From assembly GCA_028671895.1 (NCBI GenBank), contig CM053803.1, forward strand, positions 45,382,786 through 45,446,785: DNA of 64,000 nucleotides, written 5' to 3'. The stretch is from Oenanthe sinensis. Lineage: Eukaryota > Streptophyta > Magnoliopsida > Apiales > Apiaceae. This document shows positions 47,838 through 56,876 of this stretch, piece after piece. Both the position numbers and the translations under genes were made by a program. Numbering within the stretch: position 1 is the first letter of the stretch; every line of letters starts with the position of its first letter. Below the pieces are notes generated by a model, which saw only the letters and a list, made by a program, of their open reading frames with translations, was not told the DNA's origin and ran no database searches.

Positions 47838-50784
47838 GTTTGTTAGACAATAACAAGCAAATCACTAGAGGATAACTCAACTAACAAACAAGAAAAAGAT
47901 ATAACAATAAAACTTGTAAATAAACAAACTTAGTTCTGGTTTATATTAAACATTGCCAGATTCAAACATTAATGATAAATACAAGATAGTTGTTCCTCTA
48001 GACTGAACATATTTAACAAAGTTCTATCTTGACTTACTTATCATTACCAGCTTCAGAAATATCAACGTCACCTTCTTCTAGAGTTTAACTTTTGTGACTA
48101 GGTGTCATTGGTACATCTTCAGTGGCTGGTTTCTCTGGATCAGATTGTACATTTCCAGATTTCTTGAGTAACTGAAATGAAAGATATTCGTTCCTTTAGC
48201 ATTGAACATATTATACAAGTAGTATTATCTTCATTTCTCAGACTCATCACTACTCCCCCTTAGGATGGCAGGGATGAAGTCTTGTTCTCTTCTTATTACC
48301 ACTTCTCCTCTGTTTCTCCAACTCCTATCTTCATTTCTCATCCAAGGTGAATTCATTCTCTCATTTCTTGAATTATCCAACCATTTTAATAGAGGTAACA
48401 ACAGACATGGCATACATACAGCATTAAACCATCGCAGATATAAAAAAATGCAAACTATGACATGTTATGCATTTTAGAAAATCCGGTTAATCCTATATAC
48501 AAGAATCTTCTAAAATCAAATGGAATAGAAGAACTAATAAATAATCATTAGTTATATCCAATCCAAGCATGTTGTTATATACCCCCTTTGGATCTTGTTC
48601 AACAATGGAGTAATCCTTTTCTAGTAAAAAGACTTTATTCAACAATTCTCCCCTTTGGATCTTGTTCAACACTTCTTCCTTTTTGGATCTTGTTTTAAAC
48701 TTCTCCCCCTTAGTTGAGTAATCCTCTTCAGAATCCTTAATATCAGAAGAAATTTATTTCCCCTTAGTTGAGTAACATTAGAAATCTGTATCAGGGAATT
48801 GGGAATGAGATTTGGTAATTGTGCTAGTGTGTGATTTTACTTTGTGTTTCTCACAAATGTTTCGCTCATATACTCTCTAAGTGTTTCACTCATAGAATAT
48901 ATATTTTCACTCTTTCTAACTTGTGTTTCACTCTTTTCTCACAACACTGTTTCTCTCTTAGTACGGATGACACAGTCTTTTGCACCTGCAAGAAAGATCA
49001 CCATAGCCCCTTCAAGAGAGGTCACTGGTGGTGCAATGGGGTTTCGTAAATCCCCGTCCTCAATTGATTCTATTACAATATTTGACTTTGAAAACTGAAT
49101 TGCTTCAGGAATAGATTCAATGAGTTGCTGATCATCTAAGATGATCTATTCCGTTAGGAATCCAGATATGTTCCATCTGGGGAGGGAGACAAGGATCTAT
49201 AATGTAGCAAATGATCCATGTTTCCTCCTGACGCCTGTGAAGGCATGTTGATTCAGTCAGAATCATCAATCATCCTTCCTTCCTTGATATGGAAGTTTAG
49301 AATTATTGCTTCCGTCAATTCATCCTTAGTGTGTGACAATCCTTACAGTGCATTTGAATATTACATATATGGTTTGCAGTGTTTGAGAGTGTCCAGATGA
49401 AGTTGACTCTTTACAAATGGCCTTGGCTGACAGGCCGAATTCAATAGACTCATCATGTTAAGATGACGAACCTAGTAACAGTTTTGCCATTTGCAAATCT
49501 ATACCCTTTTGGGAGGATATAAATTAGTTAGCAGTTGCCTCGGTTTCAATTACATATTCTAACTAGAGGCAGAGCTGCTGGAACACTCATAGATACTTCT
49601 CTTTTCTAGTGCACTAGAGGCACTTACTCTCTCACCCTCTTTAGTTGATCAAACATTTCTTTTCAGGGGTTTAGTAGATGAAGTTGAATCTGTTTGAGTG
49701 TTTGTGGTTCTATGATCTGTGTTAGAGATTGAAGATTTTCAATCCCTTGATCTTGTCCTATAGCCACTGAGGGCTCAATATATCAATTGTATATATATAT
49801 TTTTATACTAATTGATTAGAGAATATATCAAGATCGAGATTACCTGCTTTTACCTCGAGTCGATTGCTCTTGATCGGCAGGACACAGATCTGCTTTTATT
49901 ATTAGTGATTTTCAGATACCACAATATATATTATCACTAACAACAAAAATCATAATTAATTGCAATGAAACAATAACAAACTATCAAAATATGATAATTA
50001 ATAATAATTTCAAAAAAAAAGCAAGTAATTATACTTCTAATATCTCATCGTATTAAAACTATGAAACTAATAAACATTTAATTGCTTCAATTCACAATTT
50101 TAATAAGCTAAATACTAAATAATCATAGGAATGAAAATTAGCATTTAACTTCATACATTATATCTAATAATTGTTACTCAAGCATATGAAAATTATACTC
50201 ATAACAATTATTAGTGATATATGTAAGCTCGAGAAAGTAGATGTAAAGAAATTCACAAGTTCTTTAAATATTGACATTTAATACTTATGATTCTTAGAAC
50301 AATTTCTCGTAGAAAAAAAACTTACACACATATATATAGAAATAATGATACTAAAATTTTGAAAATAAAAACAATATGTACCAATTATTGGAAAACAAAA
50401 ATAATAAAGATATATATACAGTATAGATGCCAATTAAATAAAACTGTACAAAGTTCTATTAACCTATTTATTAAACTTAATATACATATAAATATAATAG
50501 TTATACTTCAATATTAAATTATTTTCAAATAAAAATAACTTTTACCAAAATTCTAACTTGTAAAATTTTGATTAAATTATTTTTAAAGATAATAATCTAA
50601 AATTAAAATATAGTAGAATACAATAAAAAATAGATAACATAAAGTACTATTATAATAATTTACACTAAACACACATTCGAGAACTAGAATTTAGTAAAAT
50701 AAATTCACAAGTGTTATGACAAATATTCACATAACAAACACTTGTAATTTTGTTTAAGAACATAATGCAGATGTGAACTGGGAT
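47838..50784 (-). other. 3-kb non-coding tail between pol and 3' LTR
   Basis: No ORF above about 85 codons has any recognisable content. At 48251, 48581, 48647, 48701 and 48758 the minus strand has AAGGGGGAG- or AAAGGGG-type boxes like the true PPT. Repeated PPT-like motifs upstream of the 3' LTR are reported for Sireviruses. In element A this position holds the third ORF; here none remains, although parts match the tail of B2. Confidence 0.65.
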
Positions 50785-51144
50785 TCAAGATGAAGAACTA
50801 TTCAACATCCCAAGTTCACCAACCAACCTGGTGAATGTGGATTCATCCAGTGGCTTAGTAAAAATATCTGCAGTCTGTTCTTCAGTGGGTACAAAGTGTA
50901 ACTCCACAGTACCATTCATAACGTGTTCTCGAATAAAATGATACCTGATATCTATGTGCTTTGTCCTCGTGTGCTGTACAGGGTTGTTGGAGATTGCAAT
51001 GGCACTTGTGTTATCACATAAAATAGGAATTTTATTTAACACAAAGCCATAATCTCTGAGTTGATTTCTTATCCATAAGATCTGAGCGCAACAGCTTCCC
51101 GCAGCAATGTACTCAGCCTCTGCTGTAGAATTGGAAACTGTTTG
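50785..51144 (-). pseudogene. RNase H C-terminal part after in-frame UAG
   Basis: The pol frame continues after the TAG at 51145-51147 with QTVSNSTAEAEYIAAGSC, then ILCDNTSAIAISNNPVQHTR, HIDIRYHFIREHV and TADIFTKPL, ending LGELGMLNSSSS. It contains the second half of RNase H, with the conserved Glu of AEAEY and the Asp of CDNTSA. It would be translated only by readthrough. The stop most likely replaced CAG (Gln). Confidence 0.9.
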
Positions 51145-54027
51145 CTATTTCTTGCTGTACCAGGAAATCAATCTTCTCCCTAGGAATTGACAGCTCCCTG
51201 AGGTGCTCTTCCTATCAACAACACTACCTGCATAATCAGAATCTGTATATCCTATTAGATTAAAACCAGATTCTTTAGGGTACCAGATACCAAGATTAGG
51301 TGTACCCTTAAGATATCTTAAGATTCTTTTCACAGCAACAAGATGAATATCTCTAGGATCCGCTTGGAACCTTGCACATATACAAGTGGCATACATAATA
51401 TCTGGTCGGCTTGCAGTTAGGTAAAGTAGAGATCCAATCATACCTCTGTAGCTTGTGATGTCTACCTTTATTGAGTTTTCACATACTCCAAGCTTGACAG
51501 CTGTAGATGAGGGAGTTCTTGCAGATGCTGAATCTTCCATGTGATACTTCTTTAGAAGTTCTTTAAGGTACTTGGACTGACAAATGAATATTCCATCTAT
51601 TCTTTGACTCACTTGAAGTCCAAGGAAGAATTTCAGCTCTCCCATTAAGCTCATCTCGTACCTACTCTGCATTAACTTAGCAAATCTCTTGCACAAGTTA
51701 TCATTAGTAGACCCAAATATTATGTCATCAACATATACTTGTACCATTATCAGATCATTATTGTGTTTCTTATAGAATAAGGTTTTATCTATGACTCCTC
51801 TAACAAAAGCATTTTCAAGCAAGAATTCTGAAAGAGTGTCATACCATGTTCTGGGTGCTTGTTTGAGACCATAGATAGCTTTAAAAAGAAAATATACAAA
51901 GTCCATGTGATCTGGATCTTCAAAGCCTGGGGGCTGTTGTACATATACCTCTTCAGCTAACTTTCCATTCAGGAATGCACTCTTCACGTCCATTTGATAA
52001 ACTTTAAAATTGGAGTGAGCTGCGAATGCCAGAAACATCCTGATAGCCTCAAGTCTTGCAACTGGAGCGTAGGTTTCATCATAATCAATTCCTTCAGCTT
52101 GGGAATAACCTTTTGCAACCAGTCTGGCCTTGTTCCTTATCACAATGCCATTTTCATCTAACTTGTTTCTGAATACCCACCGTGTGCCAATTACAGTCCT
52201 GTCCTTTGGTCTGGGTACCAGTTTCCAAACATCTTGAGATTCAAATTGATTGAGTTCATCTTGCATAACAATCACCCAATCAGGATCAGACAGTGCTTCT
52301 TCTACTTTCTTAGGTTCCATTTCAGATAGAAACCCAGAATAATTGCATTGATTCTGTGTAGCACCTCTTGTTCTAACACCAACATCTGGATCACCAATGA
52401 TCAGCTCAAAAGGATGAGCTCTACTCCAAATTCTCTGACTTGGCAGATTAGATCTTGATGATTCGCCTTGAATTTCATTGTGATGTTGTGTTTGATTTGC
52501 TGATCCTTCATCTCCTCCCCCTGAGTTGCTGCTAGGATCTCTTGATGAATCTTCTTGTGTGTTAGGGGTATCTCCAGAGTTTCCACTGTTTCCACCACTA
52601 GCACTTGGATCATCAACATTATTAACATTGTTGTTTCCTGTTGCAGCCTCAGGTTCGTTTTCATCATCTGAGTGTGAGTCTGACATATTGTTGAACTTAA
52701 GAGTTTCAGATGGATCATCATTTTGGATGTTAGGGAATTTTGTGTCATCAAAAGTTACATTGACACTTTCTTTGACATGATGTTGATCAATAATATACAC
52801 CCGATAAGATCTTTTAGAATAACCAACAAAAATAGCTTCTAAAGCTTTAGCTTCGAACTTCCCAATACGTTCTTCTCCATCTTTAAGTACAAAGCATTTA
52901 GCACCAAATACATGAAAGTACTTGAGCGTTGGTTTCTTGTTAGCCATTATTTCGTAGGGTGTCTTCATTAAGTCCTTGTTGATCAGAGTTCGATTCTGGG
53001 TATAACATGCAGTATTTACAGCTTCAGCCCAAAAGTACATTGGAAGCCTTGATTCACTCAGCATAGTCCTTGCAGCTTCAATTAATGTACGATTCTTCCT
53101 TTCTACAACTCCATTCTGTTGCGGAGTTCTAGGCGCTGAGAATTGTCTTGTTATTCCCTTTTCAGCACAAAAGTCATTCAGAACTGCATTCTTGAACTCA
53201 GTTCCATTGTCTGACCTTATAGCTCTAACTGGAAGCTTCGAATCCAACTCAATCATTTTTATATGATCAATCACCACTTGAAGAGTTTCATCCTTTGAGT
53301 GCAGGAATAAAACCCATGTATACTTTGAGTAGTCATCAACAATCACCAAGGCATATCTTTTATGTGACATTGACATAACATTGACTGGACCAAATAAATC
53401 CATGTGAATTAATTGCAGTGATTCAGTAATGCTAGATGTGTCAGTGCTTGGATGTGATGCTTTCTTTGCTTTCCCTTTCTGACATGCCTCACAAAGTCCT
53501 TCTTGTGTGAATTCCAATTGAGGCAGTCCTCTCACTAATTCTCTTTTGACTAGAGAATTAATAGATTTGAAATTAAGGTGTGAGAGTTTCTTGTGCCATA
53601 GCCAACTTTCATCTGACGAAGCTTTAGCATAAAAACAATTGACTTCATCTCTGCAACCTGAGTTCAGATCGGCTACGAACAAGTTTCCTTTCCTTACTCC
53701 CTGAAGAGCAAGTTTTTCATCCTTCTTGTGAGAAATCAAACATCTCTCCTTCACAAAGTTCACTGTGTATCCCTTGTCACAAAACTGACTGATACTCAGA
53801 AGATTGTGTTTGAGACCTTCCACGAAAGATACATTATCAATGACGACATTGCCAGCTTCTAAACAGCCATATCCCTTAGTCATACCCTTGCTGTCATCTC
53901 CAAAGGTAACTACTGGGCCAGCTCTCTCAACAACATTTGATAGCAGGGCTCTATCTCCGGTCATGTGTCGTGAGGATCCACTATCGAGAATCCAAATAAC
54001 CCGGTTCACCTGTTTTACACCCTGCAA
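51145..54027 (-). CDS. pol: Pol polyprotein (PR-INT-RT-RH), ends at premature UAG
   Basis: 960 codons, counted from the TTG at 54027. Protease: D15 in WILDSGSSRHMTGD. GAG-pre-integrase with HHCC zinc motif H145, H150, C179, C182. Integrase D210, D273 and E309 (spacing D-62-D-35-E). The Ser/Asn/Asp-rich linker covers about 440-530. RT carries KARLVAKGYSQAEGIDYDET and catalytic YVDD at 765-768. RNase H starts at YTDSDYAGS and is cut after SWYSKK. Functions: Gag-Pol processing, cDNA synthesis and integration. The frame is the same as gag, separated by TAA, CTC, ATT, TGA, TGA, so no AUG start is obvious. It could be made by splicing, readthrough or another bypass. Confidence 0.95.
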   Translation of the reverse strand: MQGVKQVNRVIWILDSGSSRHMTGDRALLSNVVERAGPVVTFGDDSKGMTKGYGCLEAGNVVIDNVSFVEGLKHNLLSISQFCDKGYTVNFVKERCLISHKKDEKLALQGVRKGNLFVADLNSGCRDEVNCFYAKASSDESWLWHKKLSHLNFKSINSLVKRELVRGLPQLEFTQEGLCEACQKGKAKKASHPSTDTSSITESLQLIHMDLFGPVNVMSMSHKRYALVIVDDYSKYTWVLFLHSKDETLQVVIDHIKMIELDSKLPVRAIRSDNGTEFKNAVLNDFCAEKGITRQFSAPRTPQQNGVVERKNRTLIEAARTMLSESRLPMYFWAEAVNTACYTQNRTLINKDLMKTPYEIMANKKPTLKYFHVFGAKCFVLKDGEERIGKFEAKALEAIFVGYSKRSYRVYIIDQHHVKESVNVTFDDTKFPNIQNDDPSETLKFNNMSDSHSDDENEPEAATGNNNVNNVDDPSASGGNSGNSGDTPNTQEDSSRDPSSNSGGGDEGSANQTQHHNEIQGESSRSNLPSQRIWSRAHPFELIIGDPDVGVRTRGATQNQCNYSGFLSEMEPKKVEEALSDPDWVIVMQDELNQFESQDVWKLVPRPKDRTVIGTRWVFRNKLDENGIVIRNKARLVAKGYSQAEGIDYDETYAPVARLEAIRMFLAFAAHSNFKVYQMDVKSAFLNGKLAEEVYVQQPPGFEDPDHMDFVYFLFKAIYGLKQAPRTWYDTLSEFLLENAFVRGVIDKTLFYKKHNNDLIMVQVYVDDIIFGSTNDNLCKRFAKLMQSRYEMSLMGELKFFLGLQVSQRIDGIFICQSKYLKELLKKYHMEDSASARTPSSTAVKLGVCENSIKVDITSYRGMIGSLLYLTASRPDIMYATCICARFQADPRDIHLVAVKRILRYLKGTPNLGIWYPKESGFNLIGYTDSDYAGSVVDRKSTSGSCQFLGRRLISWYSKK

Positions 54028-54042
54028 TCATCAAATGAGTTA
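54025..54042 (-). other. Gag/pol junction with three in-frame stops
   Basis: The minus strand reads TAACTCATTTGATGATTG then CAGGGTG. Gag ends at TAA, and TGA TGA follow in the same frame. CTAAC looks like a branch point and ATTGCAG/GG like a 3' splice site. A donor inside or near gag would have to be shown. Confidence 0.5.
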
Positions 54043-56475
54043 GGCCTTCTTCGGAACCCAACATTGATTGGGCCCGGCATATTTGAAAAATTGTCCTTTG
54101 TCAGGTTTAACAACAGAACCCAACTTGACAAACTCATCTACTACTTTGACTGAACACTTCTCCTTGTAAACAACCTTAACATTTTTGTATGCTGGCCTAG
54201 GAGAGAATGTTTCCTTCTGTGAAACAGGAGGACTGGCAGTCTTTGATCTAGCATGCCTGTGATTTATGTGCTGTCTAGGTGTAGTATTGACATTCATAGC
54301 ATGCATGCTTTTGAAATATGCAGACATAACATTGAAAGCACATAACATACAGTTATCTACACCACAAGGTTTATGGCATGCATCAATAGTAGGCATTTTA
54401 TTCACAATAGCAGGAATCTTAACAGTTTCTACCTTAACTTTATTAACATTTTTAAAGTTCTCAGTAGCATGGAATCTGTTGTTCTTATCCCTACTATTAA
54501 CAAACTTATTAGGTTTGTTATGATTTTTCTTAAGCTCATTAGCACCTAAACCAGGAGTGGATGAACTAGCAGTGTTCACATTTTGTATTGGTCTTTTAGG
54601 TACATATTTAGCTTCCTGGACATTTATTCCTTTTATGTCCCTAACAGGTTTTTCCTGTACTTTCTCTTCCTCTTTAAGATCTTCAAGTTTAATTTCATAA
54701 TCCACTATTACACAACTATCAAGAACTGGTTCTGCAATAGGAGTTATGAAAAGAGGTTTCTTAGTGTCTTTAATAACATGTGGAATACCCCTCTCTATAG
54801 CAGTCTCTTTAAAAGGGGTAATGTTACTAGCCTTTCCTACGGATTGGTTATATTCAAAACCTATCCCAACTTTCCGATTAATCTCTTGTTGGTCAACTAG
54901 GTCTTTCATAACAAATGAAGCAGTTCTATAGGCTTGACACCTGACTTTCTCTTTTTCAATTTTATCCTTCAAAAAAGCTTCAATTTCAACATAGCAGTTG
55001 ACTCTATTAACTTGAAACGCAACATCTTCAGTTAATTTCTCATTTATAAGTTTCAGCTTTTTCAATTCATAATTCTCTTCTGATAAAACTTTGTTTTCGA
55101 GAATTAAGACTTTTATTCGATCTCTAGCATTAGTTAAATCCTCACCTAGCAATTTAAACATTTTAGGACAGCTAGGGTTTACCTCAATTCCTTGACGAGG
55201 TGGGGATTGTGATCCTTCAGAAGAAGAGGCCATTAGAGCAAGATTTCCCATATCTTCTTCTTCATCGTTGTCAGAATCATCCCAGCTTTTTCTTGCTGCT
55301 AAGTATGATCTTCCCTGATGCTTCTTCAATAGAGCTTCATATTTCTGGTTTAGCTCGTCATATGAATCCTTCTTTCTTTCCTGTTTGGGCTTTCTACAGT
55401 CTGTAGCAAAGTGTCCCATTTCATTGCAGTTGAAGCAACGGATCTTGCTTCTGTCAACCATCCCTGTCTTGTATCCACCTCTTGTATTGGATGAGCTAGA
55501 AGAACCACCTCTCTGAAATCTGTTTGTCATAGGCTTGAATTTGAAACTAGGGTTCCTCCTGAATCTTGTATTTCCAAATTTTCTAGCAATCAGTGCCAGA
55601 GATTCATCCTCAAGTTGATCAAGTTCTTCCATTGAGTAGAATTCACTTTCAGATGAATTCATTTGAGTTGCACCAACTTCTGCAACATTACCCTGATCAA
55701 TGACTTTGACTGAAGAAGATTCAGTCATAGATTCTTTGTATTCTGGTACTTCTGCTACAAGAGCTGTAGACTTGCTGACCACCTTGCCTGTACCATATAT
55801 TTCTTTCTGTTGAATCTGCTCTAGCTCATAGGTCTTTAGTACGCCATAAAGTCTTTCCAATGAAATTTCATTCATGTCCCTTGACTCCCTGATGGCGGTA
55901 ATCCTATGCTCTAAGTGAACTGGCATTGTCAGCAAAAACTTCCTATTGATCTCCTTCTTCGTATAGTGTTTGCCATTGAGATTTAGATCATTTATCAGTT
56001 TGTTGTATCTCTCAAAAACATCAGAGATACCTTCTCCAAGATTTGATCTAAAATGCTCATATTGAGACGTTAAGATTTCCAATCTATTCTCCCTCACTTC
56101 TTCTGTTCCTTCATTCAGTATCTCTATCGTTTCCCAGATGTGTTTAGCATCTTTGCAATTAACAACATGATTGTACGTTCCGGGATCAAGAGATTCCACC
56201 AAAATTAATTGCAGGCTGGTGTCCAATGAATCCAGTTCCTTTTCTATTTCAGTGTACTCAGAAAAATCTTTTTCAAATTGTCTGTGCGGAATAAGTACAC
56301 CATCTTTCATATGCTCAGGAATTATTGTTATTGGAACAGCAACACCCGTCCTCAAAATATCCTTGTACTTAATGTTTGCATTTCGAAGAAGCAAGGTCAT
56401 CTTCCTCTTCCAAAGATTATAATTATCTTTATCAAATGGAGGAATTTTAATGCTACTCACTCTTTGAGTACTCAT
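54040..56475 (-). CDS. gag: Gag, 811 residues
   Basis: Capsid/nucleocapsid precursor that packages element RNA. The start MSTQRVSSIKIPPF follows the leader directly. A UBN2-type gag domain covers about 60-230 (KDAKHIWETIEILNEGTEEV, LERLYGVLKTYELEQI). The zinc knuckle is C347, C350, H355, C360 (CFNCNEMGHFATDC). Acidic SWDDSDNDEEEDM follows, then a coiled coil at about 440-520. A second Cys cluster is C700, C704, C709, C712 (CHKPCGVDNCMLC). The end is CWVPKKA and TAA. Most copia gags are far shorter; the long C-terminal half fits Sireviruses, whose Gag is reported to bind LC8-type light chains. The frame is fully open, in keeping with a young copy. Confidence 0.95.
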   Translation of the reverse strand: MSTQRVSSIKIPPFDKDNYNLWKRKMTLLLRNANIKYKDILRTGVAVPITIIPEHMKDGVLIPHRQFEKDFSEYTEIEKELDSLDTSLQLILVESLDPGTYNHVVNCKDAKHIWETIEILNEGTEEVRENRLEILTSQYEHFRSNLGEGISDVFERYNKLINDLNLNGKHYTKKEINRKFLLTMPVHLEHRITAIRESRDMNEISLERLYGVLKTYELEQIQQKEIYGTGKVVSKSTALVAEVPEYKESMTESSSVKVIDQGNVAEVGATQMNSSESEFYSMEELDQLEDESLALIARKFGNTRFRRNPSFKFKPMTNRFQRGGSSSSSNTRGGYKTGMVDRSKIRCFNCNEMGHFATDCRKPKQERKKDSYDELNQKYEALLKKHQGRSYLAARKSWDDSDNDEEEDMGNLALMASSSEGSQSPPRQGIEVNPSCPKMFKLLGEDLTNARDRIKVLILENKVLSEENYELKKLKLINEKLTEDVAFQVNRVNCYVEIEAFLKDKIEKEKVRCQAYRTASFVMKDLVDQQEINRKVGIGFEYNQSVGKASNITPFKETAIERGIPHVIKDTKKPLFITPIAEPVLDSCVIVDYEIKLEDLKEEEKVQEKPVRDIKGINVQEAKYVPKRPIQNVNTASSSTPGLGANELKKNHNKPNKFVNSRDKNNRFHATENFKNVNKVKVETVKIPAIVNKMPTIDACHKPCGVDNCMLCAFNVMSAYFKSMHAMNVNTTPRQHINHRHARSKTASPPVSQKETFSPRPAYKNVKVVYKEKCSVKVVDEFVKLGSVVKPDKGQFFKYAGPNQCWVPKKA

Positions 56476-56861
56476 ATTAAAATAATGGAAGATTAAAAGG
56501 ATTTGAGATTTTTAGGAATTAAAGAGATTTCGAATTTTTAAGAAATTAAAAATTTTCGAATTTCTAATAAATTAAAAATTTCGTTTTTTTTAAAGAATTA
56601 AAATTTTCGAATTTTTAATGAATTAAAAGTTTTGAAAATTTTAAGATTTAAAGAGATTTTGAATTTTTAAGAAATTAAAAATTTTAGAATTTTTAATAAT
56701 TTAAAATTTTTGAATTTTTAATAAATTAAAATTTTCGATTTTTAATAAATTAAAAGTTTCAAATTTTTAATAAATTAAAAGTTTCGAATTTTTAATAAAT
56801 TAAAAGTTTCGAATTTTTAATAATTAAAATATTAGGATCTTGATTTTTATGTCAATCAGAT
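56476..56861 (-). repeat. AT-rich tandem leader between PBS and gag
   Basis: About eleven imperfect copies of GAATTTTTAATAAATTAAAA with units of roughly 20-25 bp; the last copies (56740-56830) are almost exact. Non-coding. Its role is unknown; element E has a comparable AT array at the same place. Confidence 0.8.
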
Positions 56862-56874
56862 GGCTCGGATACCA
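56862..56874 (-). other. Primer-binding site of the intact element
   Basis: The minus strand reads TGGTATCCGAGCC, two bases from the LTR. It differs by one base from TGGTATCAGAGCC, the usual initiator-Met tRNA match, notable in such a young element. Confidence 0.85.
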
Positions 56875-56876
56875 AT

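Noticed and set aside
48265..49098. Hidden third ORF on either strand of the intact element's tail
   Set aside because: Frames are under 85 codons, without domains, and rich in Phe/Ser/Leu as expected from T-rich non-coding DNA.
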